Source of the DNA: Gossypium raimondii
Taxonomy: Eukaryota; Streptophyta; Magnoliopsida; Malvales; Malvaceae
Assembly (NCBI RefSeq): GCF_025698545.1
Contig: NC_068576.1
Location: 53,540,390 to 53,604,389, forward strand
Direction: 5' to 3'
DNA: 64,000 nucleotides
Of the stretch, positions 50,676 through 62,684 are shown in pieces. Below the pieces are notes generated by a model that was given only the letters and a program-made list of their open reading frames with translations, searched no databases and was not told where the DNA came from. The translations under genes and the position numbers were made by a program. Position 1 is the first letter of the stretch; the number at the start of each line of letters is the position of its first letter.

Positions 50676-51138
50676 AGGGATGATCTCTTGGAGTAGTTGA
50701 TTTGCATTTGGGAATAAAAAATAAAGATCATTTGGTCTTTCGAAATGATACTGAACCTATGGATGTATCTGTTTTATTTTGCATATGTTTTGTTTAATGG
50801 AAGAGCAAAAACAAATAAATACTATTTTTTTTGGTGAATTATAATAATAAGACAAATTCTGGATAATAAACTATTATTCAGATTCAAATTTAGATCACAT
50901 TTTGGATGATGAATGGCCCATCACATGGTTCAAACTGCTTGTAAGTAGAATGAGACATTCTGTGGTAGAAACCAACTAAACTCAAGAACATTACCTCAAA
51001 AACGAATTTAAGGTAATGTCATTTTTTAATGCTTTTAGACTTTCCTCGTCAACTTGAATTCCTGCTGAACTTATTATAAAACCCCAAAAAGAAAATCTTA
51101 TCCATGCAATTACCAAAAAGTTGTTCATGTCCTTCTTT
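50676..51138. other. osmotin 3' flank
   Basis: 3' UTR of the osmotin gene, then about 300 bases with no recognised feature leading into an inverted repeat. Confidence 0.45.
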
Positions 51139-51340
51139 GGTGCGTCGATGATCTGGCAAAACCAGGTAAACCTACCTGATGAAAACCAATACCATAACAT
51201 CATTGACCACCTTCAAGACCACCACCGTCCCCCCAGTTATCTCATCACTCTCGGTTCGCTCCCTCGATCGAAACAACGCCTCCAACTACACTCTATCACA
51301 ACTCTCTCGCTTTTCAAGCCACACACATCATCTTCACCAT
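51139..51340 (+). repeat. left arm of a 202-bp inverted repeat
   Basis: The reverse complement of this arm matches 51909-52110 at roughly 80% by eye, over the full 202 bases. Both arms share the outer words GGTGCG/GGTGTGCC...GATGATCTGGCAAAACCA. The arms read as Ser/His/Pro-rich open frames, but I recognise no protein. Confidence 0.8.
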
Positions 51341-51344
51341 CCTT

Positions 51345-51727
51345 GCCAAAAACCGCCATCTCCAACCTGAAACGAATTGGGTGGAGCCAGCACTCAAAAA
51401 CACCATGAGCGAACGCACACGAATCGTCTTTTTTTCAGTTCCCCTTGCGGAAGTCCGGGCAAGCGGATTGAGAGTAACGGAACTTCCTCGAATCCCTCCA
51501 TTGAGCCTTCTCGCTCGGGTGGGCGTACGGGCACTCGGTCAGTCATGTGACCTTCCACGCGCACACCTCTTCACCTTGAACTCATACATACGAAAATGGT
51601 CGCATGAGAATGCATCGACGATGGGTACGTCAGAGTCGTCACAAAGGGTGTCGGGCTCGAGATCGTTCAACGAGAGGTAGCGAAGATGGGCCATAAGGTA
51701 GTCAACGGGACGGGCTGCAAGGTGCAT
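51345..51727 (-). pseudogene. CCCH zinc-finger (plant tandem-finger type) gene fragment
   Basis: The minus strand reads VDAFSCDHFRMYEFKVKRCARGRSHD. In a second frame it continues TECPYAHPSEKA, WRDSRKF and ACPDFRKGN, then CAFAHGVFECWLHP. These are, in order, the two plant-specific finger regions of arginine-rich CCCH proteins (RR-TZF type), which bind RNA in stress responses. The frame is interrupted, and both the protein start and the finger that follows ECWLHP are absent. It is a host gene fragment, lying in the loop of the 202-bp inverted repeat. Confidence 0.8.
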
Positions 51728-51908
51728 TGCAGTTAAAGTCGAGGGTTGAAAAGTTATCCGCCTGATCGTTTAACAATTCCTAGTCGGGGATTTTGACGGT
51801 GGGGAAGGGTCGTGTAGTGAGTTTTTTTATCATCATATTTTGGATATTGTCAGTTCTGCTATTCTAACTAGGATAATGAAGATGAATGTGCTTGGTTTCG
51901 GGTTGTAG

Positions 51909-52110
51909 ATGGTGAAGATGATGCGTGGGGCTTGACAACAGAGAGGGTTGTGACAGAGTGTAGTTGAAGGCTTGGTTTCAATCGAAAGAGCGAGTCCGGA
52001 GTGATGAGATTACTAGGGGGACGGTGGTGATCCTGAGGGTGATTAATGGTGTCATGGTATTGGTTTTTAGTAGGTAGGTTGACTTGGTTTTGCCAGATCA
52101 TCGGCACACC
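51909..52110 (-). repeat. right arm of the 202-bp inverted repeat
   Basis: Inverted partner of 51139-51340 (see there). The arms are separated by about 570 bases that include the CCCH fragment. Confidence 0.8.
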
Positions 52111-52292
52111 AATTAAGGAGAAGAAAGAAAGAAATAATAAAGAATGAAAGAAAAGGAAAAACAGACAGAAAAGATAATAATAAAAGAAATATAATAATAT
52201 GGTGGGATCTACTAACGAAAATTAATCTCATGTCACTGTGCCGTTTGATACTTAATCGCACGGTGGCTATGAAAACAATTTCTTAAAATTTA

Positions 52293-52447
52293 GGGTGAGT
52301 TTAGATAAGCGGTGCGTTTACTTGCGGTTAGTGTAAAAATAGCGGTGGCGGTAAGATTAGATACTGTAGCAATACTGTAGTGTGAGACAAAAAGTAAACT
52401 AAACACACCGTACCGCATCGCATCCAATTGTTCATCCAAACTCGCCC
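52293..52447. mobile_element. Tourist-like MITE (PIF/Harbinger type), 155 bp
   Basis: Terminal inverted repeats GGGTGAGTTTAGATAA and TTCATCCAAACTCGCCC are flanked by the 3-base duplication TTA (52290-52292, 52448-52450). Subterminal words GCGGTGCGTTTAC and the inverted ACACACCGTACCGC extend the symmetry. It is non-coding. It lies about 340 bases upstream of the first GCC box of the next osmotin gene. Confidence 0.75.
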
Positions 52448-52782
52448 TTAATAATGAGTTGGATGATTAAAGAAGCATTAAAAATTTAGTTACTAATTAG
52501 ATAATTTATTCAAATAATAATATGTGAATATTTTAATATATTGTATTAAAACAGTTATATTTTTAAAGGGAAATATAAATTCAAATTTTATGAACTACGA
52601 TATGATAAATACGTAAAATCGGTTATGTTAAAAAAATATAGTATTCTGCAACGTACGTAGACTGAGTAGCTAAGTGGAAAGAAAGTCAAATGGTAGATAT
52701 TAAAATAAGGAATATCTTATGGTTCTCCCAAAATCCAAATACGCTTGGCCTTATCTTCATTATGATTTGAAAGTGTTCGATT

Positions 52783-52789
52783 AGCCGCC
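52783..52789 (+). promoter_or_regulatory. GCC box, distal (osmotin copy at 52910)
   Basis: AGCCGCC, 127 bases before the ATG; counterpart of the site at 49825. Confidence 0.7.
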
Positions 52790-52846
52790 TCTACCTTTAT
52801 TAAAACAATATTATGGCACTTGCCCATGATATCTATGGTACCAAAA

Positions 52847-52853
52847 AGCCGCC
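52847..52853 (+). promoter_or_regulatory. GCC box, proximal (osmotin copy at 52910)
   Basis: AGCCGCC just upstream of the TATA box; counterpart of the site at 49884. Confidence 0.7.
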
Positions 52854-52860
52854 TTACTTG

Positions 52861-52868
52861 TATATAAA
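52861..52868 (+). promoter_or_regulatory. TATA box (osmotin copy at 52910)
   Basis: TATATAAA, 49 bases before the ATG, the same spacing as in the duplicate gene. Confidence 0.75.
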
Positions 52869-52909
52869 CCCTCAGCTCCTATGAACAAATCCCAAAGTAA
52901 GAGCTAACC

Positions 52910-53638
52910 ATGAGCTACTTAACCATTTCCCAAATCTCCTCCCTCCTCTTCTTTAGCGTCCTTTTCATTTCCGCTCATGCAGCGCGCTTTGAAATCCGCA
53001 ATGAGTGCTCCTACACCGTCTGGGCAGCAGCCTCTCCTGGTGGTGGTCGTCGCCTAGACCCTCGGCAAAGTTGGACCATCGATGTGCCTGCTGGCACTGC
53101 TATGGCTCGTATTTGGGGTCGAACCAATTGCAATTTCGATGCCAGTGGTAGGGGTCATTGCCAAACCGGTGATTGTGGTGGACTCCTTCAATGCAAAGGT
53201 TGGGGTGTACCTCCAAACACCCTGGCTGAATATGCACTTAACCAATTTGGAAACATGGATTTCTACGACATTTCCTTAGTTGATGGGTTTAACATCCCCA
53301 TGGTGTTTGGTCCAACTAATGGCGGTTGTCACAACATTCGGTGCACTGCAGACATCAACGGACAATGCCCGAATGAGTTAAGAGCTCCCGGTGGGTGCAA
53401 TAACCCATGCACGGTATTTAAGACCAATGAATATTGTTGCACTCAAGGGTACGGAACCTGTGGTCCGACCCGTTATTCAAGGTTTTTCAAGGACCGGTGC
53501 GGTGATTCATACAGTTATCCTCAAGATGATCCTTCGAGCACCTTTACTTGCCCTGCTGGTTCCAATTACAGGGTCGTGTTTTGCCCCAGAGGCTCACCTC
53601 ATATAGAGATGGTCGGAAGTAAGAGCCAAGAAAAATAA
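52910..53638 (+). CDS. osmotin-like / thaumatin-like protein (PR-5)
   Basis: An intronless gene of 242 residues, the near-twin of the gene at 49947. The two proteins differ at only about 15 positions and have the same signal peptide, 16 cysteines, acidic cleft residues and C-terminal propeptide-like tail ([15 protein letters not shown]). Changes cluster on the surface, for example TYFSRF to TRYSRF and DRCHD to DRCGD, and several are conservative. The promoter keeps both GCC boxes and the TATA box at the same spacing, so expression is probably similar. The 3' UTR starts AAAGGGATCATCTCTTGG, one base different from the copy at 49947. Confidence 0.96.
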   Translation: MSYLTISQISSLLFFSVLFISAHAARFEIRNECSYTVWAAASPGGGRRLDPRQSWTIDVPAGTAMARIWGRTNCNFDASGRGHCQTGDCGGLLQCKGWGVPPNTLAEYALNQFGNMDFYDISLVDGFNIPMVFGPTNGGCHNIRCTADINGQCPNELRAPGGCNNPCTVFKTNEYCCTQGYGTCGPTRYSRFFKDRCGDSYSYPQDDPSSTFTCPAGSNYRVVFCPRGSPHIEMVGSKSQEK

Positions 53639-55172
53639 AGGGATCATCTCTTGGTCTAGTTAATCTGCGCCTTGGAACCAAAAAATAAAAAAAGTCATTT
53701 GGTCTTCCCAAATGATATCAAACATGTGGTTCTATACTTGGTTTATTTTACTTATGTTTTGTTTAATAATATTGTGCACTTTCAACAGCACAAGACGTCA
53801 CAAGTTGCTATCATCTTTCATCAAAATTTCCAACTCATAAATACCCATATAAAAAAGTTATATGAACTTATATTATTTCTTTTATGGGATAAATTATGAT
53901 TGTTTAATATTTTATCATATTAATTTAAAATATTATCTTTATTAATATATATTTACTAATTTACAAGTTTTTACATAAAATAAATAGTTGTACATTTTTA
54001 TTTTATTCCAAATCTATATATTAAAACATTAAATATGGCAATCAAATTATTAAAATATTAATAAAAATGTATTATATATATATAAATCCATTAATGTAGG
54101 TTATGGAAATGTCTACTTCAATTTTACACTAATTGACCTTAGGTAAATAGTAAGTTGAGGTCCTAAGAAAATTGAGATTTTATGTTTTTGTCTCACCCTA
54201 GATAAATATGTAGGTTTTTTTTCAAATTTATCATGGTTATAATTAGAGTTTAATGAATTCTTGATTTAATTATTCAATTTAGTACTTATAATATTTAAAA
54301 TTGAATTAAATGGTTGATTTAAAATTCGATCGAGATATTTATTTAGAATAAGGGATCAGATTGATTGACTCGTAAATCGATTAAATTGATCGATCGGACT
54401 AACTAAACTGGATATATCTTGTTTATAATGATTGATTAGTTTTGTTTGATTGTTTTTTAGAAAATGATGGATTAGTTGTTACTTCAAAGTAAAATTTATG
54501 ATTAGATGCAAATTTATGACAGCAAAGCCAAAGTTGCCTTTGGTCGTCTTTCGAGATAAGAGACCTGTCCTAATCAAAACAACTTTTTTCTTTTTTCTTT
54601 AGAATAATCAAACCTACCTAACCTTTAATCACGTGGTATGAAGTTTTTAGACTTTTATCACACATCCGTATTGCAAGTCTTATCCTGTTTCGTTACTCAA
54701 AAGAAATTGCATCTCAACACTACTTCTTTGGAGCAGTACTTCTGTGGTATCCTACAATCTACGGGCAGCACTTAGATTTATTTAAAACTGACCTAATTTA
54801 AGAATGCTTCTAAAAAATATGTTTGAGAAAAAAAATTCTGCGGAGAAATTAAAATTTTCAAATCCTGAAAAAATGTACTTTTAAATTAATTTTTAACTTG
54901 AAAGAAGTATTTTTTCTCTAAAAAAAATTATTTTAAAATATTTTTATCTCAAAAAAATCTTTCCTACACTCGTCCTGAAACGATAATCACGACTTCAATT
55001 TCCAAACGTACGTATTCGGACTTTTCCACGCATCTTTGCCAGCTGCCTAGTGCCTACCAATACCATTTATATTTCAATCTTTGAAGTTTCGATTATTAAG
55101 AAAATAACAGCTTACTGCCTTTACGAAAACCTTGTCAAGTGTACCATCTTGCTTAATCAATTTTGACGTTAC
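53639..55172. other. intergenic
   Basis: Osmotin 3' UTR followed by AT-rich DNA. No gene, RNA or element is recognised. Confidence 0.5.
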
Positions 55173-55180
55173 CTTAACAC

Positions 55181-55556
55181 TAGACCTGTCCATGGGCCGG
55201 GCGGCTCGGCCCAGCCCGACGGCCCACCCGAAATATGAGAGGGTTCGGGTAAAAATATAGGCCCGAAATATGGGCTTGGGCAAAAAAAAGGGGTCCGTTT
55301 AAAAACGGGCCGGGCCTCGGGCACCATTTTTTTGGCCCGGCCCGAATATAATAAATATATATTTTTATTTTTTTAATTTTAAAATAATTTTTTAATGTTT
55401 ATTTTAAAAATGGGCCGGGCCGGGCTCGGGCTTATGATATTTTTCCCGGGCCGGGCCTGGGCAAAATTTCAGGCCCATATTTCGGACTAGGCCGGGCCCG
55501 GGCCTAGGAGGCGGGCCAAAAATTTCCCGGCCCAGCCCAGCCCATGGACAGGTCTA
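55181..55556. mobile_element. hAT-type MITE, 376 bp
   Basis: Terminal inverted repeats TAGACCTGTCCATGGGC and GCCCATGGACAGGTCTA are exact. They are flanked by an 8-base target duplication CTTAACAC (55173-55180 and 55557-55564), which marks the hAT superfamily. The element is very GC-rich (many GGGCCGGGC words) except for a short AT-rich centre, and so strongly self-complementary. It has no coding capacity. The exact duplication suggests a young insertion. Confidence 0.92.
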
Positions 55557-55564
55557 CTTAACAC

Positions 55565-58386
55565 CCCCTCCCAAAAATATATATTTATATTAATTTATTA
55601 GTAAATTTATATTTTAGTCACTCAACTTTGAAAAATTACAAAATGATTATTGAATTACTCATAAGTTTTCATTTTAGTCATTAGACTTTTCAAAAGTTTT
55701 TATTTAAGTTACTAAATTGTTAAGTTTTTTTAAGTATGTCTAGCGAGCTCTAAGTGATAATTCGACAATCGATACAGTTGATCAATAACTATCAACAAGT
55801 AGAACATACCTTAGATCTGATAAGTGCTAAAAATAACATGTTTTAACATCATTCTTAACACGTTTTTAGGTGATTATTTGATGTTAATTATGAATTTTAT
55901 ACTTCTAATCATTTAATTTCATGTTTTAATACTTAATAGAGCACTTGAGAGCAAAAGGAGCAAAAATCAGAGCATGGGAGCAAGTTGCAAGAGCCATACG
56001 GGCTGAACCATTCCACATGGGCGTATGATAGGCCATGTCGATTTCATGGGATTATGCACCGAACAACAGAAAGTCATGATTTTTAGGTTTTTAGGACATC
56101 CTAAGACGTATATATGACAAAAATAAGGAGATATTCAAGAAAACAACTCAAAAAGAACATTGAAGCCGACTTTGAAGCAGATTTTCGTTAAGATTGAATA
56201 TTCCTAGTTGATTTCGTAGAAAGTTATCATGAGTTTCTTTATTTTTTTTGGTTATATTGTGTCTTGAATGTTTTTATTTTCAAGTGTGAACTAATTTTCT
56301 AATTAACTAGGGGAGATGAACACTAGGATAGATTCTGTCGTTTGATTTTTATTTTACACAATAAATATTTAGTTTCTTGTTCTCAATTACGTGTGCTTAA
56401 TTCTTGGTGTGATATTTCTAAATTATTAATCCATATTTGATGTACTTAAATCGGTGGTTGAATAAACCCTATTTAAGAGTAGATCTTGTATAATTGAATA
56501 GAGTTACATACAATTCTAGAAATAGACAACATAAATCTACTAGATTAGAGTAAAATCTAATAGGGAATCAATAGCATAAGTTAATGTGATAATAGAGGTT
56601 TTAATTAAAAATTTAATTAATCAACCTAAAATCGATTGCTCTTATACTCGAAAGAGATATTTGCATAGTTTAGATTGATAGTGACAGATGAAATCTAGGT
56701 GAATTCTTTTCGGATATTTTTTCGCTTATTGGTTGTTAATTACTTTTGTGATTTATTATTGTCGTGTTTATTAGTTAATTTTAATTTTAATTAATCAATC
56801 AATTATTAGATTAAATAATAAAAAGACGATAATTACCAATACTTTTAATTTTGTGGGAATGATATCTTTACTCACCATAACTATATTATTAATTGATAGG
56901 TGAATTTACCTTAGTGCATCAAGATCCAAGTTAATCAAGATTAATGTCAAAGATTGGAGAAGAAAGCTATTTTAATTTTGATTTGAATATTTGTGACATC
57001 CAAAATTATTTTATAAAAAATTTAACCATAGAAAAGAAGAGGAAAGAGAACTTTAATTGATGCAACCGATGTGGGAAAAAACTATTCAACTGCATTTTAT
57101 CAATCCAATTACTATAAATTTTTTGAATAATTTAATAACAATTTTATAATTTTTAAATTAAAGTGGTCAAAATATAAAACACTAATAATTTAATAACCTT
57201 TAAGTATAGTTTACCGTAGAGAATATATATAAATGTTTAAGTAACAACACAAAAGAAGTCAGATATATATATATTTTATTTTTTAAAAAATAAATTACTT
57301 ATATAATTATAATGATATATTTTTATTTTTTAAATTAAGTCAGATGTAACTTTGACTTGGGAACCAAATTCAGTGGGATCTGCATATTAATAACAAAATA
57401 GATATTAATAAAGAGATACCAGCCGGAGAAAATTAAGAGCGGTATAAAGCACATGGGCACATGGCTTATGTAAATGTCAACACCAACCTCTGACAGACCC
57501 ATTATTAGATCAGATCCACTTGGATTATGCCAATCTCATGTGGGATTACAAACAACATTGATAGGTTGCGTTTAAAGACAGCTAAGGAAAGTCTTCTTTC
57601 CATAAAAATAATTGGTCGGAGATTCTACTTTCCCATTCCCCTTTAAGAAATTCATGGATCCAACATACAACGCATAATAATGAACGGATGAAGATATTAT
57701 GAACTCACTATAATTTTTCTATAAGTTCCATGTTACATAAATTTTGAATGTATTTGTATTATTTTCTAGTTATATATATTTTTTTAATCATTTGGAGTCT
57801 TTTACACACAATGTCTACTTATTACGTGCTGCTTAATTTGAGCTCTTAAATGGTATATTACAGCAAGCACAAAGTTTATATAAACATTGCCGGTAAGTTA
57901 ATATTTGGCTACTATCAAATTTTGACTCTCAGTAAGACATTGACTTCCCAAATGATCCTGTGAGTACCTATTAAGGTTGATGATGATCTTAAGAGGAACA
58001 ACGTAGCAACTCTCGTCTTATAAATTACATTTTGAAGGATTTACAACTGTACAGTTTAAATCCTTGTTTAAGTTTCAGATTAGGGTTATCAATTCTATTA
58101 TCAAATACTATTATCTCCCAAAGCTAATGACTTTTTAAAATTTTAAAGATTCACTATGACTAATTATAAGCAGAAATTAACTTTTTGATGCACAAAATAA
58201 AGAATCCAATGGATTGAGTGTTCAGTGCAAGTACAAATGTGAGAAGAAAGTCGTACCAAGAGGGAAAAGAGGCAAGAGCTAGTCTCGTATGTTCCTCGTA
58301 CCAGTATCCAGACAGTAACTGTTGTCTGTGTTCTTGGTCTGCAATCTTCACCCTCAACCATTTGCATAAATCTAGTTTGATTACTG
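55565..58386. other. intergenic with an LTR-like remnant
   Basis: Contains an LTR-like remnant at about 55818-56940. The rest is AT-rich. The last 200 bases are probably the 3' UTR of the helicase gene. Confidence 0.5.
55818..56940 (+). mobile_element. LTR-like remnant, Ty3/gypsy (Athila-like) relative
   Basis: Starts TGATAAGTGCTAAAAATAACATG and contains 'agagcactt...agagcaaaaggagcaaaaatcagagcatgg' and 'caattctagaaatagacaac ataaatctactagatt' type words. It ends in a 'gggaatgatatctttactcaccataactatattatt' segment, a series known from long gypsy LTRs in plants. No partner LTR, coding region or target duplication was found. It is a degraded fossil. Confidence 0.45.
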
Positions 58387-61300
58387 CTATTTTCTGATTC
58401 GAATTCCAGGTATATCTTTCAAACCCATTTTTAAAGCGGTCTTCCTGAAGAGAGATGGAGGTCTTTGCAAGCCAATTGATTGGGAAAACTGGTTGGCCAG
58501 ATCAACAAGTGTAGTTTTATCCCGCCCAATTTCTCTGATCGAGTTATAATAACCAAGCCAAGCATGATATGCTGCTTCTTTGACATTCCCATCAATCTTT
58601 GCCATTGAAAACTCCAACTGCAACAACATTCCAATGCATTACAAACTTTTTGTAACAGACACTAATGAAAGAATCATTAGACACACACACATCCCATTTT
58701 TTTAAATGAAATTGAGATATCAATGCAATATTCACCGAAACTGGTAGATTAAAAAACCAATATATTTTCAAAAACCATGGCATCAACCTATAAAGAAAAT
58801 CCTTCTGATAGAAGCATGAAGAGTAATACTTTATGAGTTTAGATGCAGACCTTCTGTTTGACATCTGGATCCATATCTGGTAAAGAGATTTTCTCAAGAG
58901 GCAAGTCCTTAATTTCATCCAAGAAATACTCTTCCCATGGAGCTATCAATAAGATACCTTCTCCATCCTTGCCTTCCCGTCCTGTCCTTCCTAGTCGGTG
59001 TATATATTGCTCTCGGTCAGAAGGAATTCCCACCTGGTAGTAATAAAAAAATTTATACATATCACTATTAAAAAAAATAGAGGGATACAAAACAAGATAC
59101 AAGATATGTATTTGACAACCAGCAAGTTTCTCAACTTTCAGCAGTTATCATAAACCATATAGGTAGCTCAACAGCTGCAAGAGATCTTATCGTTTGCAGG
59201 GTTTTTCATCATGGTTCAATGTATTAAACTATTAATGCAGGCACATGTGCTGAACTGCTTAATAAGCCAATGACATGCTTGAGTTTTAGGTTCAAAGGTA
59301 CCTGAATAACCAAAGTGACATCAGGATAATCCATTCCTCGTGCCGAAACATCAGATGTAACAAGAATTAACCTCTTAGAGTCCCTGAATTCATCAGAGAT
59401 ACGAGTTCGGTAAATTTGAGGTTTTCTGGAATGGATCTCCCTGACATTCATTTTCATTTCTCGAAGAAGCAAATACATCAGTGATGTTACCATCCCAGTT
59501 GTACAGAAAACAATGACCTGAGTGCTAGAATAGTTAGCTCTCAAGAAATTTCTGCAAGTACCAAAATCCAGATGTAAAACATTTTACCTTGTACTCGGGT
59601 GCTACAGATATATGCTTCTTTAAAAGCTGGTGAACTATCTGAAAATGCAATTCATGTGGTGCAACAAGAATAGATTGCTTAACCTGCAGTCAATAAGGAA
59701 AATTCTGCAGATAAGGTCACTGTTGCCTATACATTTAATACAAATTTTAACATCCATTTTAATTTCACCACAGAGACTTCAAAAATTTTCATTTAATAAA
59801 TGAAATTGTTTGAAGTACTTAAATTCTAAATTCGTTGTTTACAAAGAAGCATGAAGCTGATTGTATTTCCTTAAAGTAAATGTGTGCAATTATTCCCATT
59901 CATACCTTGTCATGAGTTTCTACACAGCCTAGACCCACTGTATCAATGAAAGCATGTTCCCTCTTCAAAACAAGCTGAGATATACGACGAACCTGCATAA
60001 TCAAGCACAATTTAGATCTGAGTTGATTCATATAAGGAAATCAGCCTTGTCTACAACAAAAAATAAGGTTGATGAGCAATCCAACCTCTTTTGGAATTGT
60101 TGCAGAAAACAACAATGACTGCCTTTGACGGGGCAAACAATCAACAATTTTCTCAACATCTTTCCGAAATCCCAAGTCTAATAAGTGGTCAGCTTCATCA
60201 AGTATAAGCATTTTCAATCCCATCAATCGCACAGACAAGGTAGACTTGTTCTCAACATGATCCAGCAATCTCCCAGGTGTTGCAACAATTATCTGAGGAA
60301 AGTTTTAACCCGGAAAATTGGAAAAGGCTTATCTTCTAATATTAGGATGCAGAAGATTCTAGAAACATTTACAATGCTAAAAGAATTGCCAAGCCTAAAA
60401 CATAGGCTAACCTGGCATGGTTCTGATTCGAGACGTTTCTGATCAACTTTGAAACGCGTACCTCCAACTAGAGTCTGGACTCCTATGCCATTATGATACT
60501 TCAGCAGAGCATTTGCTTCTGCAGCTAGCTGACTTGCAAGTTCTCTTGTGGGGCAAAGAATGAGAACAAAAACCGGAGGCACCCGCTGAACGGTACTAGT
60601 ACTAGCGGCCTTCAAAACTGTTTCAATTGCAGGAAGCTGTTTGTCTTTAACAGAAGAATTTGAAGGAGCAACAATAATCTACAAGATCACGAATTACAAA
60701 TAAGGACTGGTAGTGTACCAGAAAAGCTGCAGTCTTTCCTGTGCCAGTTTTAGCTTTGACCAAAGCATCTTTGCCTGCTTCACATTAGAATGAGAATTGT
60801 CATTTAGAATGTTTGACTAGTCTCAAACAAGTCAGAACATGTTTAAAGAAATACGATATGACTAGCAACAGATTTAAAGAAAACAATTTACTGGAACTAT
60901 AGGGAGAGCCCTACCCACACAGAGAACTTTTCTATGCAAAGGAGAGTGACATCTCATGCAAGAATAGAACAGTCTACCGAGGCATATAAGCAATGGTGAT
61001 AACTTGTAATGATAAATTTTTATTTCCCTTATCTTCAAATTCCTATGTTTTGTCTGCCTTCAGCAAATGACATTTATGTAATACCTAATTTCACATCTTC
61101 TACACACTAGTGACTCTAATATATCATGTCACACGTTGAGCTTCCAAAATGTGATATGTTCTTGACAATTTAGAAACTTCTACATCAATTTTACTAACCC
61201 AGCAGATGTTACTAGTTGCATTAAAGGCTACCAAGGCACAGAGAATGAACAACTTACTATAACTCTATAACAAACGTAAAACTGAAAAGCAGAGCAAGCT

Positions 61301-62684
61301 TGTAAAGGATTCATGGAATAACACAGTAAGTTCAATGAAAATGATACAGAATCACACAACAGCCAAAATGCAATAACACACCCTCAAGGCAAACAGAAAG
61401 TGTTGCCTCCTGTACTCGAGTCATCAGAAAATATCCCGCTGCAGAAAGTGCCTTGACTGTCCATGGGGATATACCACATTCATCAAATCTGTAAAACCAA
61501 AAAAAAACAAAGATTCACCTATTTTCTAATCACCAAAACAAACCATAAATACATCTATAGCTAAAGCATTCCAACATCTTAGCTTACCTTTTTTTACTAT
61601 AAATTGGTTCTCCCTCCCCCATTTTCTTTTCAATTTCAGCCAACTTCTTCTTTTCCAACTCCTGCCTAAGCAACTGCACTTGCTCCGAAAAATCCATCTC
61701 CTTCTCTAGTTCCTTCAACGGAACTCTCCGTTTTATCTTCACATCATACTTTCCCAACGATGCACTACTCCCTGACTTCTTAACATCCCTCCAACCCCCA
61801 ACACCTTCCACTTCATCTTCCAATTCCAAATCCGATTCATCATCACTCGATGAGCTCTCGTTCCTCCTAAACCTCATCCTCTCCATACGGTTCCTACTCT
61901 TTATAAACTTCCCATTATTCTGAAAACTCACCTTCTCGCCTTTACCACCAGGCCCAAAACGCTTCAATGAATTATTATCCGACACGGAATCAGATTCATG
62001 TTGATTAGAAGAAGTCTCATTCTTCCCAAGCCTCACCCGAGATATATTATTACGCCCTGAATGCTTCAAATACTCATCCTTTGAACCGAAATATGACTGA
62101 ATCCCAGCAAAAGAACTCTCGTTTACCTTGAATTTTCCGTTAGCCTGAACTGAATAGCTCCTACTCTTAATAAATTGACTATTATTTACACCGCTTGGTT
62201 TCTCATTTTCTCTTCGACTATCAGATAGCAGTTTCTTTATATTAAGCGGCGAATGAATTAATCCTGACCGTGGATTTCTAGCCGTTTCAACGGATCGTGG
62301 CCGTTCTTGTTCCTCTGAGTTCAACGGACCGTCGTGTTCGTTCCACAAGTCCTCCGCCCCTTCTTTCATGAACCGATCAGCCAGGGCTTTGATGTGGTCG
62401 TTGGGGCTCATGGGGCTATATTGTGTTGGATCGCAACTCGGGTCGGGTCTCCCGGCTAGTTTGGCGCGGATTTGGGATCGGATTCTGGCTTGGTAAAGTT
62501 GCTTCTCTTGGTCGAGGAGTCTTTTCTCTTTCTCCTTGGCTTTTTTCTCGTGGAGGCGCTTCCATTGCCACTTGTTCAAGCCGCCGGGGAAGGTCCGAGG
62601 ACCGCCTCCCATGGCTCGGGTGAAAATTTGAGTTCGGAGAATCGAATGGGTTTTGGAGCGTAGGAGGAGCACCGCTGAGAACAT
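58387..62684 (-). CDS. DEAD-box ATP-dependent RNA helicase (RH26/RH31 type)
   Basis: Ten exons (62684-61588, 61488-61382, 60774-60719, 60636-60412, 60292-60086, 59992-59906, 59683-59588, 59517-59302, 59033-58851, 58617-58387) give 834 residues. It uses ATP to unwind or remodel RNA. The first 365 residues form a basic N-part with a presequence-like start (FSAVLLLRSKTHSILRTQIF) and charged, Ser-rich low-complexity sequence, suggesting mitochondrial or other organellar import. The helicase core has the Q-motif region (FDECGISPWTVKAL), AKTGTGKT (I), PTRELA (Ia), TPGR (Ib), DEAD at 527-530 (II), SAT (III), SARGMDYPDV (V) and HRLGRTGR (VI). The C-terminal part (SIGLQRPPSLFRKTALKMGL) is shared with RH26/RH31/RH25. 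All introns are GT-AG and the frame is continuous, so it looks functional. Confidence 0.95.
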
